DNA of 64,000 nt, taken from assembly GCF_947507565.1 (NCBI RefSeq), contig NC_089178.1, positions 2,046,001-2,110,000 of the forward strand, in the 5' to 3' direction. A program made the translations under genes and the position numbers. Source of the DNA: Oscarella lobularis (lineage: Eukaryota; Porifera; Homoscleromorpha; Homosclerophorida; Oscarellidae). Within the stretch, counting starts at the first letter, position 1. Each line of letters begins with the position of its first letter. The notes under the pieces are model-generated. The model searched no databases. It had not been told where the DNA came from and saw only the letters and a list, made by a program, of their open reading frames with translations. Positions 24,501-36,900 of this stretch are shown here, one piece after another.

Positions 24501-27500
24501 AATGACGTATTTCAATTTGGAATCGTCAAATCCGCTCGGCTGTCAGCCGTGCTTTGGCTACGGTCACGCGTTGGACTGCTCGCCGTCGCCCGACTACACG
24601 AGCGATCAAGTTGACGTTGACTTCGACTTCAGCGGCCAAGCCGTGTACGAAATCGTGCGAGCCGACGACGGAACAATCGTCGATCTTGGGCTCGTGACGC
24701 AACGTCCCGCTCCCGGAGAAGTAATTGTCGGCAATTCGTTCAACCCAAACGTCACGCTTCTCTTCAAAATGCCCTCGTCTTTCTACGGAAATCGCGTGAG
24801 TTCGTACGCCAAGACGCTGACCGTGGGCTTGCGACTCGAATCGAACGTATCCGTCGACATATACGGCGGTCCCGACGTCGTTTTGACGAATTCGTACGGC
24901 GATCGAATCGAGACGAATCTATCTCCGACGCCATCGACCGTTCGTCATTCGTACGCGATTCGTCTCGACGATACGGTTAACTGGACGTCAATGCTATCGG
25001 GAAGCAATCAATCGAGTCGAGCGCTTCCTTTCGACATCCAACGCGTTCTCGTCTCCTTGACGAGCATCACCGTGCGAGCGTCGTACGCGCCGATCGTCGG
25101 CACCGTCTTCGACGAAGCATCGCTTCAGATATCCGTCAAGTCAAACGCGTCGGACGTCGATTGGGTCGAACGATCGATTTGTCCGGCAGAGTACACCGGG
25201 ACTCTGTGTGAACGCTGCGCTGACGGATACACGCGAAGCGTTCGCGACGGCGATTCGTTCATCCCGTGCGTTCCCTGCCAGTGCAATAATCGATCGGACG
25301 TCTGCGACGGGCAGACGGGCGTGTGCGATTGTCGCGATAACACGGCCGGCGATCAGTGCGACGTCTGCGCCGTCGGTTTCTATAGAAACGCGTCGGGCGA
25401 ATGTGTCGCTTGCCCGTGTCCGTTGACGTCGTCCGACGGACAGTTTACGACTTCGTGCGAACTGCGAAGCGGAGTCGTGACGTGTCTCAATTGTCCGGAC
25501 GGGCACGCGGGTGACGACTGTGGTCGATGTTTGCCCGGCTATTTTGGCGATCCATACGGAGCGGTGGGAGCTCCGCTGGGCTGTTCGAACTGCTCGTGCA
25601 ACGGGAATATCAACGCTAGCGATCCGAACAGCTGCGACGGTACGACCGGTCAGTGTCTTCTCTGTCTCTACGACACGGCGGGGAATCAGTGCGAACGATG
25701 TCGCAACGACTATTATGGTAGTGCGGTGGCGAAGAATTGCACGCTGTGCAATTGCGATGCAACTGGTTCCGTGACGAGTCAGTGCATTGAGACGGGCAAG
25801 TGCATTTGCAAGCCCAATGTTGTCGGCTTTAATTGCACCGAATGCAACGTGAATAATTTCAATTTTACCGACGCGGGATGCTCGGCGTGCGAATGTCATT
25901 CGTTGGGGTCAGAGAGCGCCGCGTGCGACGTCAACACGGGCATTTGCTCGTGCAAGATGGGCGTCGAAGGCGACAAATGCGATCGATGCCAGGAGGGCTT
26001 TTTTGGTCTTGGCGCAAGCGGCTGCACAGGTTAGAACGATTCATCATAGCGTCATTCTTTTCCTCACGGATTTTTTTCTTTTACAGCGTGCAATTGTCAT
26101 CCTCAGGCATCGACTGGCATTCGATGTGACCAAAACTCTGGCCAGTGCAGTTGCTCCGATGGCTCAATGGGTTTACAGTGCAATGCCTGTAGCGAAGGGT
26201 ATTTCAACGTTTCTGCCGGTTGCCAAGGTAACGAAAATACCGATTTTCTGATCAATTACATCTCGAAATTCGTTTCATTTCAGCGTGCGATTGCAACAAT
26301 CATTCGTCCACGTGCGACGTCGTCAGTGGACTCTGTACGGGTTGTGCCGACAACACGTACGGTGATCATTGCGAATTTTGCCTGTCTGGATATTACGGCG
26401 ACGCGACCGCGGGCACACCAAACGACTGCAGCGTGTGTCCTTGTCCTGGTATCAGTAACTCGTTTAGCAATTTGTGTGAGCTGACGCCAGGGGGACCGAG
26501 GTAAGCGTGCGTTCACTGACGTGCGCGCGGTTTTATTTCTCTTGCTTTAGATGCACCAACTGTTCTGAGGGTCACAGTGGGGATCAGTGTGAGTTTTGCG
26601 CGGACGGCTTCTTTGGAAACCCTGGAGCCGGCGTCGGTTGCAAACGCTGTCTTTGCTCGGGAAACATTGATTTGAATGCGACGGGAAATTGTGATAACAC
26701 GACTGGGGAGTGCCTCAAGTGTCTTTACAATACAGACGATTCCGACTGCAGCGTATGCGCTCCTGGCTACTATGGAAGTGCTTTTGCACGGAATTGCACG
26801 GGTGCGAAGACCTGCTTCATTTTCACTTATTTTTAGATTGTTTTTTGGGGTGTTGTAGAATGCAACTGCAATTCTTTTGGATCCGTTGATCTTATCGGCG
26901 CTTGCTCTGGTGAAATGGGCAAATGCATTTGCATGCCCAATGTCGTCGGCCTCAAGTGCGATCAATGCGACAGCGGCTATTACAATCTGACCGCTAGTTG
27001 CGCGACGAAATGTCAATGCAATAGCAACGGTTCTCTGAGCGACGATTGCCACCAAATCTCGGGAGCATGTCAATGCAAGACGGGCGTCGAAGGTCACTTA
27101 TGCGACGCGTGTGCTCCCGGTTTTTACGGCTTCGACGCCAATGGATGCAAAGGTGCGTTTCTTTCGCTTTCAATCTCCTTGTATAAGGCGCTTTCTGGTC
27201 TGTAGCATGCAACTGTTTCCAAACGGGATCGCCTGTATGTGATCAAGACGACGGTCAATGTAATTGTAGTTCAACGACGACTGGCCGAACGTGCAACGCG
27301 TGCATTAGGGGACACTTTGACTTGGCTAGGCGTTGCATAGGCAAGACGACTCTATCGCTCCTCTGCCTTATTTCTTCTTCATTATTTATTTTTTCGTTTC
27401 AGAGTGCAACTGCAATAATCACACGTTGTTTTGCGACGATAGAGACGGGACGTGCATCGACTGTCAGGACAACACTCGCGGAGATCACTGCGAAGAATGC

Positions 27501-30500
27501 TCCGACGGATTCTACGGTTTCGCCGACAGAGGGACCCCAACTGACTGCCGTCCCTGTCTCTGTCCGTCAGCGTCGTCGCCGGCCAACTTCAGCAGCACGT
27601 GCCGTCTCCTCAACGACGGACTAACCATTAACTGCACGGCGTGTCCGAAATCTCACGCCGGCCTCCAATGTGAATCGTGCGCCGACGGCTTCTACGGCGA
27701 TCCGCGGAACGGCGTCGGTTGTCGATCGTGCGACTGCAACGGCAACGTCGACGTCAACGTAACCGATTTCTGCGACACGACGACGGGAGTCTGTCGCGAT
27801 TGCGTCGGCGACACGGACGGCGACAATTGCCAAGTGTGCGCGACCGATTTCTACGGCGACGCGATCGTCGCGAGAAACTGCGCGGCTTGCGAGTGCAATT
27901 CGTCGGGCGTCGTTGTCGGTTCCGCGTGCAACGGGACGACGGGACAGTGTGGCTGTTTGCCGAACGTCGTCGGTAGACGATGCGACGCTTGCGACGCCGA
28001 TCATTGGAACTTTGGTTCGGCGCTGGGATGCGAGCCGTGCGATTGCGATCCGACTGGTGCCGTGGCGACCGACTGCGATCTTTTCTCGGGTCAATGTAAT
28101 TGTCGGCCGGGCGTCGGTGGACGACGATGCGACCAGTGTTTGTCGGGATATTTTAATATGAGTCGTTCGGGATGCCAAGGTGAGGAGAAAGAGTAGAAGT
28201 TTGATTTTTTATTTATCTTTTGCAGAGTGCGATTGCTTTTTACCGGGATCTATTGGATCCGAGTGCGACGACGCGACGGGTCAGTGCAACTGCACGGAAG
28301 GCGCTCGGGGGTTGAAATGCGACTCGTGCGGTGATTTCTACTTCAATCTAACCGACGGGTGTCAACGTGAGTAAATACCACTTTTATGACTTTGTATGAT
28401 ATGTCTGTCGTAGCTTGCGTTTGCAATGGGCATGCAATGGATTGCGACGTCGTCACGGGCGTGTGCATCAACTGTACGCACGAGACCGAAGGCGATCAAT
28501 GCGAGCGCTGTAAATCAGGATTCTACGGCGATCCGACTCAAGGCACGCCGTCCGATTGCCTTCCCTGTTCGTGCCCGGGAAATTCCGTCAATACGAGTTT
28601 CAGTCCGACGTGCGGCATCGACGGCGGCGGTCAATTGAAGTGCGACGCGTGTGCAAGCGGTCACGTCGGCGATCAATGCGAGAACTGCGGTGCCGGCTTC
28701 TTTGGGGATCCAAACGCCGGCGTCGCCTGTTCGGATTGCACGTGTAGCGGCAACATCAACGTCACCGATCCAGACAGCTGCGACTCGACGACCGGTCGCT
28801 GCTTGAAATGCCTTTACGATACAGCGGGCGATCTGTGCGATCGCTGCCGTAGCGGATTCTACGGCAACGCCACGGCTCAAAATTGCACCGGTGAGAGTCT
28901 ATAAGACACGTTCTTCCAATGAGACTATTTTTATTATTTATAGTTTGTCCTTGCGATCCACGAGGAACTCTTGATTGTGACCAATCGACCGGACTGTGCA
29001 TATGCCGTCCGAACGTGCTCCCGCCACTTTGCGATCGCTGTGCAGACGAGTTCTACGACGTCACCAATCCGAATGGCTGTCTAGCGTGTCAGTGCAACAC
29101 GACCGGATCGACATTGTCTCTCTGTAATAAAGACGACGGCCAATGCGATTGCAAAGCGGGAGTCGACGGGCGGGCGTGCGATCGTTGCTCAGTCGGCTTT
29201 TACGATTTTGGACTAGACGGATGTCGTAGCTGCGATTGTAATGCGGACGGTTCGACGTCGGCGCAGTGTGACGACGCCGGACAGTGTCCTTGCCGCACCG
29301 GAGTGACGGGTCTCCTGTGCGACAGATGTGCGGAAAACTACGCTGGAAATGGAACGGATTGTGTTCGTAAGTTCAGTCGCTATTTTTCGTCTCTTTGCGA
29401 CCTCTATGTGGGAACTTTTTAGGCTGCGATTCGTGCTACGACGACTTGAAGGCTTCCATCGACGATCTTCGCGGTCGTTTCGCCGCTGTTACGACGCGAA
29501 TCGATCTCTTCGAATCGACGCGATCGTCGGAATCGTTCGCCGATCGTCTTGCCGACGTCGACGAGCGCTTGCGACGTCTCGACGTCGACGTGCAAGCGGG
29601 AGAAGCGAGCGTCGCCGACATTCGTCGTCAAATCGCCGATATCGAAGCGGATTTGACGGCGCTAGAAAACGAAGAGTCGGCGCTGGAGACTTCGATGAAT
29701 AGCTTGGACTCGACTGCAAACACGTTGATCGTCAGGGCCGACAGCTTAGTCGACACCACGCGAAGCACGGAAAGAATCGTGACTAGTTCTTACGAGACAA
29801 TCGATCAAACGATACAGCCGGACGTCGTTTCGTCCGAAGCCGATCTCACCGAGATTTTGTCGCTTACTCAGAGTACGAATAGCATCGCCGCGTCGGCGGA
29901 GAATTTAGCCGTAAATCAAACTGCCGTCGCCGCTGCTTTGACCAACTCGTCGCTCAACTCCGACGCTGCTGCGTCGTCGGCTCGAGTTTTCGCGGAGGAT
30001 GCCTTATCGCAGGCGACGATCGATGGTAGGACTTTGTTCAATGTGACGTCTTCGGTAGATGATCGTCGAGAGGCGGTCGACGCGATTGGAAGCAATTTGA
30101 CGATCGCCGAGAGCCGTGTGTCAGATGCTGTTGCCGCGGCGGCTGACGTTAGCAATCGGTCGTCGAAATCGCGTGAAGATTTTGGCTTGTCTCGACTCGG
30201 CGACGAACTGTCCGCCGCAAACGAAAAGCTCGCTTCGCTCGATGAAAAATTGAAGAACGTAGCGTCGACCTATTCGAGTGTCGCGCAGGACAGCGAAACG
30301 TACAGAAATCGGGTTGACGGCAATTTAGTAGAAGTTGCTCGAGATGAGACGCTGTCGCAAGGTTTCGAAAATCGTGCCGACGACGCTTTGGCAAAGGGAG
30401 AAGCGGCCGTCAGCTCGACGTCGGCGACGTTGAGTGCCGCCAACGATATGCTCGATATATTAAAAAACTTCAACGATCGAATCACAACTACTTCGGCGTC

Positions 30501-31149
30501 AGCAGCGAAAGCCTTGGAACAGGTGGAAGGAATCCGAAATAGCAGCAGAGCGGCTGCCGATCAGGCGACGCAGATTTTGCAGGACAACCAAATGGCCCAG
30601 GAAGACGCGGCGGCGTCCAGATTGTCGGCTCAAAAGGCGGAGATGGCGTCCAACGATGCGTTCGATACTGTGACGACGGTACGGTCGGAGTCGAGGGACC
30701 CTCTGAAGACGGCACCTATTGCGAAGTCCGATGCCGACCAAGCGAAAATCGATGCGATTGCTTCGAACGAAACGGCCGAGTCGCTCGTCGCTCGCTGCGC
30801 GGCGAATCGTACCGTTCTCGATGGTTACGTCGCGTCGACGGAGAAAGTGGAGGCGGACATTTTGGCTTGCGAAAACGACACAAACGCGCTTCGAGTTCGG
30901 GTTCAAGAATTGATGTCGGCTTTGGAAAACATCGAACGTTTGGATGACAACGCCGTTCAGTCCGTACGGCAGACCGTCGACGATTTATCCGACAGCCTGG
31001 TCGAACTTGACCTAGCGCGGGAAATCGAGTCGCTGCGGCAAGTTGCCGCAGAGCAGAGAGCCGCCATTTCAGTCAACGATGCACAAATAGCTTCTTTGGA
31101 AAGGGAAATCGAGGAAGTTAGTGCTGAGCTATCGGCTACATGCGTCTAA
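21509..31149 (+). CDS. Laminin gamma-type chain with LF and L4 domains (chain A)
   Basis: Sixteen exons (21509-22385, 22443-22631, 22690-22860, 22924-23847, 23898-24327, 24387-26029, 26087-26227, 26284-26500, 26551-26801, 26859-27152, 27206-27340, 27403-28179, 28226-28366, 28414-28890, 28944-29366, 29423-31149) close exactly to 2938 residues. Order: signal peptide; gamma-like LN domain (TTWWQS, PESF, EGRPS, about 25-245); LE repeats; an LF/IV-B domain (NLYEAESSNDG to CRTIVSGISAEL, about 510-720); LE repeats; an L4/IV-A domain (about 920-1130); many LE repeats; a coiled coil from GCDSCYDDL (about 2365) to the end. The C-terminal ATCV supplies the Cys that in laminins links beta and gamma. LN drives network assembly, and the coil joins an alpha and a beta chain. 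LF in a gamma chain is the odd point. One intron (27341) uses a GC donor. Confidence 0.93.
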
Positions 31150-31446
31150 TGGTGCACGGGTAATTAAATTTTAGTATTTTTGTACCGTTTTTTTTTTGTT
31201 ATTACGCGACGTTGCATACAAATTGGTATCTCTTTTCTACTAAGTTTTTTGCCTTATGACGCACTTAGAGACAGCGTGCATAAAATCCGTTGGCCTATAG
31301 CGGAACAAAAAGGGCCGGATCTTCGTTCACGCCGGAAATAGGTGGCCTCCGCCCTGTTGGGGGCAGGCCATATGTATCTACGGAAACGTCGTGGTATGCG
31401 CACACGTCACGAGAATATCAGTCCGATCATTGGAGCAAGAAGCGTT

Positions 31447-33588
31447 ATGGCATTCGTCTGGTACGTCGGACTCGTTCTGGTCGTCTTACTCGGTGAGTAG
31501 AGAGAAAAAGAATCGCGCGAACGGCATTCCTTTTGTCATTCGAGCCCTTTCGACGTTGACGCGACCGAAAAGAAACAGCGAAACCATTGTCGCATCGAGG
31601 GGGAAGCAGGGGTGGATAATTATGGCTGCCTTTCGTTCGTTCGTAGGTCATTGTCGAGGCGAAGCGAACCTTCACGGATGTGACTCGACAGGATTTTGCC
31701 CGTGCACGTCGAACAACGCGTCCGAATGCAGCGGTAACACCCCCCTCGCATTTTTTCCCTTCAGAACAAAAAGAAACCCCCTTTTTAGAATGTTTCGAAT
31801 GCTACAAGGACGTGCGAGAGGGCCTACAGGACGAAATGATACGCTTTTACGAACTCAAAGACGCCGTCGACGCGTTCGAAGGGCGCCTTCCCAACGGAAC
31901 TTTCGAATCCGAACTCAAACGCATTCAAGACAAACTCGACTGGCTCGACATGGACGTCGTTCGTGCAAACGCCCTCAGCGCCGACCTGAAGAACCGATTG
32001 AACGACGTGAAAACGACGCTCGACGAAGTTCAAACGAAACTGGATAAAATCAGAACTTACCTCGGCATGGCGAACGAATCGGCTCAACACGCGGCGACGA
32101 AAGCGCAAATGATCGACGATCTCGTCGCCGAAGCGAAGATGAAGTTGCAGGAAGCCTACGATAAACTGACGATGGCCACTAATCGACTCGCGGACGCAGA
32201 AACGGCGCGCGACGCTGTCAAAGACCTAGCGACAAACATATCGAATGTGGCGACGGCGGCGGAGGCCGAAGCGATGCGCCAGGAGAACGTCGCGACGCAG
32301 ATCAACGACACGGCGACGATGGCGTACGAAAACGCGATGGAAGCGAAGCGAAAGGCCGAGATGGCGTTGAATCGTGCGCGCTACGACGAAATGCGTTTGG
32401 GCGATCTGATGACGGCGATCGACGCTCGACGCGCCAATCTCGCGAACGTCAATGCGGACGTGGTCGCCGCCGAAATGGAGGCGTCGGCCGTGCACGACAA
32501 AGCGAAGGCGTTGTACGATCGCGCGGCGTTGGCGAGACCCGATTCCGGTCTCTCAGCGGCGATCCGACGATTGTACGCGGCTCAGATGGACACGAGCGAG
32601 TTGACGAAGATGCTGATGGATTTGAACGATCGCTTTGCCGGCGTTGTGACTGACATTGACCAGGCGATGATGGAGGCGAACGCGAAGAAGGCCGAGGTGG
32701 ACGTTGCAATGGAAAAGAGTCAAGTCGTTAAAGCGAGAGCGATGAATGCTTCGGAGAAAGCGCAGCGTGCTCTGAACGATGCCAATCAAGTCATCGTCGA
32801 TGCCGAGCGCATGCTAAACGTTTTGGTCAACTTCAGTCGCATCATCAACGAGAGTCAGGCGAGTGCCACGGAAGCGCTCGGAAAGATTGGTATGATCGAG
32901 GAGCTGGTGAATGAGACGATTGCTAATGCGAGTCAGATTCTGGAGGATCATCAGCAGGCTCTAATGGATGCGAAAATGGCGTTGAACGTGAGTTGCAAGG
33001 CTGTTGACGTTGCGCAGATGGCGCTCGAGGTAAGATGCTGTGACAACGTGTAGACCAAACTTGTTTGAATTTTTCTCTGAACAGGAGATAAGAAATTGTA
33101 CGGCGGAGCTTGAGGAGCTGAAAGCCACAGTAATGAATTTGGTCACCGCTGCACAGAACGAGAAGCAGACGGCTATGCAGTTGAATGCCACAGCACAGGG
33201 TCTCAAAGATGAGTGTCCTGAGATTGAGAAAAATGCAAGCATGAAAGCGGATCAAGTAGACCAGGCCATTGAGGAGCAGAAAAATTGCACAGACAGATTA
33301 GAAATAACTCGCGAAAGAATCGACGATTTGGTTCGCCGCATCACTAACCTCAGACGACTTGATCCTGACGAAGTGGCCCAACTCGAACGTGACCTGCAAG
33401 CGTTCCAAGATCGTTTCAACGACTTGGACGTTGCAAACATGATTCTAATGCTACAAAATCAACGAGATGAACTCGATGTTGAGCTACAGGAGAACGACCG
33501 CATGATTGAAGAAATGGATAAAGATCTCAAAAGTCTGGAGTTGATTGTCGGAGCAGGCTCCCAAGGGTGCGTATTCGTAGGAGCATAA
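31447..33588 (+). CDS. Armless secreted laminin gamma-type coil (chain B)
   Basis: Four exons (31447-31492, 31647-31733, 31789-33029, 33085-33588) close to 625 residues. Exon 1 encodes a signal peptide (MAFVWYVGLVLVVLLG). Exon 2 encodes a 29-residue stub with the Cys pattern of a shrunken LE repeat (HGCDSTGFCPC). The rest, from ECFECYKDVREGLQ, is a laminin gamma coiled coil: the entry Cys pair, FESELKRIQDKLDWLD near its start, the LRRLDPDEVAQLERDL segment, and an end at SLELIVGAGSQGCVF, which parallels the gamma-1 terminus with its beta-linking Cys. No LN, LE, LF or L4 domain is present. It begins 297 bp after chain A on the same strand. The coil (~580 residues) is as long as that of chain A, so it could trimerise. 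Many N-glycosylation sites fit secretion. It may be a short gamma subunit or an inhibitor of the long one (inference). Confidence 0.88.
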
Positions 33589-33933
33589 TTTTGACCCTGC
33601 TCGTTGCCTTCGTTTTGTTCGTTTGTAGCTTATCTAAGCGAGTTTAGAGCGGATTTTTATGTGTGCACCAGTTCGTTGTTTTTTCTCTCTGTCTGTCTGT
33701 TGATTAATAATTGCACGAAGCCACGAGAATGTCGAATTATGTATGATGCGAAACCTTTGAACGGTGCCAGTGCCGTTCAGTGCCTGTTCTGGAGGGTTCG
33801 GGCGTATCACTTCCGTATTCGGGACCTCGTCTTCCGCCCCCATACATTTTTGTCTCACGCCCCAAGGCACGACGCGTCGAAATCGTTTGTTTAGCCACGA
33901 AGAGATCGAGCAGTCGCGTCGAGACGACAGAAG
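33589..33933. other. Intergenic, laminin B to laminin C
   Basis: 345 bp holding the 3' flank of chain B and the 5' flank of chain C. No gene, obvious TATA box or repeat is seen. Confidence 0.6.
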
Positions 33934-36900
33934 ATGATGTTGCGCGTTCACCTGGCGATCCTAGTCGCCTGCCTAATCGCTGAATCGACGTCCGTTTGTT
34001 CGGACGGGAACGGGGGGTGTTTCCCCGAGACGTCGAACGTCGCGAAGATGTTCGCCGCGACGTCAACGTGCGGCGATCCTCCCAATCTCTACTGTCCTCC
34101 ATATCGACAAACGGCACTGATAAAGTGTCTCACTTGCAACGCGACGGGCGACGACACGCATCCCGAAGAACTCGCCGTCGACGGAAACTTCTCCACGTTT
34201 TGGCAAGCGGCAACGTTCAAGGACGCGCTCAACGAAATGGTGAACGTGAGCGTGAATCTTTCGGGAACGTTTCAGCTCGACAGATCCGTTATCACATTCA
34301 ATACGTATCGACCCGAACTGATGATTCTCGAGAAGTCGAACGACCACGGAATGACGTGGACGCCTCTGCAGTACTACGCAGCCAATTGCGGCAGATTCAC
34401 GAGCATCGTCGAGCGAATGCGATCGGAGTTACCGAACGAGAACGAAAACACGATGGCATTTTGTATCCAAGAGGACACGACGCTTCAAGACCCCGAAACG
34501 GGCGGAACGGTGTGTAGTGTGGGCGTGGGCGTGTGTTCTCGCGCGGGGTTTTTCTTTTGACGTCGCCTTCGTTTTTTTCTTCTAGGTTACGTACGATGCC
34601 ACGACTCGATACGAAACGAACCGTTTCGACGTCGCGTTGATCATCGAGCACACGCTCGTGACGAATTTGCGCGCGCGCTTTCTGGATTTGGACACGCGCG
34701 GCGACGTTTTCGTATCGCCGAGCGAGCAGACGTTCGCCGCTTACTATTACGCTATCGAAGAATGGGAAGTCGACGCTCGATGCTACTGTTACGGACATTC
34801 CAACGAATGCGTTACGGACATGATGGGAAAGGTAGGAGATCCGATTTCCTCCCCCACGCGCGCATGATCATGATGAATTTTTTAGATTACGGACGAATGT
34901 GTTTGCAGTCACAATACGGCCGGACCGAATTGCGATCGTTGTTTGCCGCTTTTCAACAACAAGCCGTTCATGAAAGGAAATTCGACGCATGGCAATCCTT
35001 GTGAAGGTGAGACTCGAATTTATTTATTCGCGTATTTTTATTAATTTTTCTCCATGTCAGTGTGCGAGTGTAATAATCACAGTGACAGTTGCGTTTACGA
35101 CGAGGCAAAGGGCTTCGGCGTTTGCCAGAATTGCCAGCACAATACGACTGGAGACATGTGCGAGATGTGTCTACCGAATTTATTTAGAAATCCCTCAAAG
35201 GCTCTCAATGATCCAGACGTCTGCTTGGGTAAGCGAAATGGTTTTCCTCTGGGGCTCTCCTTTCCCTCATGATAATACGAAAAATATTATCATGCTCTAA
35301 TATGTTGTACTGCAGTACTAAAAAATCGTTTATGTGGATTGGTGAGTTCCGCATCTGCTAATGTTTTTTCTGGACGGTTTTATCTGTCCGCTAACCCTAA
35401 TCATGCCTAATCTTATTTGTTCAGGAGTTGAGGTTTCAGGAAGATCCGTCTGAGGTTGTGCTTGTGTTAATTCTTTTGCAGTAGATTTTTGCTCTTCGTG
35501 CGCGCCGTTTTGTTATTATTCTCCGTTCTTCGTATAGCGTGCCAGTGTAGTAGCCTCGGTGCGATTGGACAACAGTGCAACTCTTCCGGTCTTTGCTCCT
35601 GTAAAACGAATGTCGAGGGGGCCAAGTGCGATACGTGCAAGGCAGGTTTCTTTGGCTTGTCGAGCAGTCCGAACGGCTGTCAAGGTAGAAATAAAAACAA
35701 ACGATGTTTGTTTTCCAGCCGTCATGTTGAACCTACGTTTATTCCATTAGCTTGCGGATGCCATAGCGGCGGATCAGATCCGGGTGGTAACGGCAGTTGC
35801 GACGTATTGACGGGGCAATGCGTTTGCAAGGCAAATGTCATTGGACGTCAATGCGATACGTGCAAGGTAACGTTGCGTTTCGCTCGCCCAGCTGACGCTT
35901 CATGTCGTCGATCCGCAGCCGGGCCTCTACGGCCTCGATGGAAACTCGCCGGAAGGATGCCCAAACGCTTGCAGTTGCTCTCTGAGCACGTCTACCTCCA
36001 CGGTCTGCGACCCCGTCACTGGACAGTGTCCGTGCCGAACGGGCATGACGGGTCAGAATTGCGACGCCGTCGAAAGCGGTCGCTTTCTGCCTCATTTGGA
36101 GGGAATCGTGTACGAGGCCGAAGAGGCGACGTTGACTGTAAGAAAAGGAGTTTGTTTGCTCGACTACTATTGTTTTTTTCGCGCGATAGGGTGCCGCTAC
36201 GATAGAAAGGAAGCGAGAGGTCGATCCGGGCACCTTCACGGGTATCGGAGGCGCTCTTCTCACGGGAGCGGGAGATTCTGTGTCCTTTCGAATCACTGTT
36301 CCCTCGAGAAGCATTCGATACTATCTTTTAGTTCGTTATCAGGTAGGTATTTCGGTTGCGTCGCGAAGCGTACTTTCAATGTGGTATTGAATTCTAGTCT
36401 TCGACTTCCGCCTCCCTTTCGGTTCGCTTTGGAAGTGAAAACGCGTCACGAATTTTTTTTCAAGCGGTCCAAGATGCGGGAACGGCTCGACTAAACACAG
36501 CCCATCGTTCCGGTGGAGCGGTTTTTGACGTCATCATTGCGAGTGAAAATCCTGGGGACTTATTTATTGATTCGGTGCGTTGATGAGTCCTTTTTTGTTC
36601 ACATACATAATCAACAATTTTTATAGGTCGTTCTCTTTCCTGAGAAAGATGACATTTTAGCTTTCGCCAGTCTCGATCCCGCTCAGCAGAATGCAACGGA
36701 AAGTTGCTACGCAAACAGAGAAGTCCCCGTCAATTTGCTCTCTCAAATCGTGACGGACACGTGCAGGAATCACACAATCCAGGCCAACGCTTGGTTATTC
36801 AACGGCACACTGGGTACAACACTGAATCAGTTTCAGATAGATAGAAATTTTAATCTTTGGTTTTTTAGACTGTGACTGTTTTCCGACCAATGCTTCAAGT

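Noticed and set aside
25141-25899. 252-residue open frame antisense to laminin chain A
   Set aside because: Arg/Ala/Thr-rich shadow of the GC-rich LE-coding exon; the sense strand has a well-supported laminin reading.
29423-33588. Chain B coil as extra 3' exons of chain A
   Set aside because: Chain A ends with its own Cys-bearing terminus and stop, and chain B begins with a signal peptide and repeats the start of a coil.
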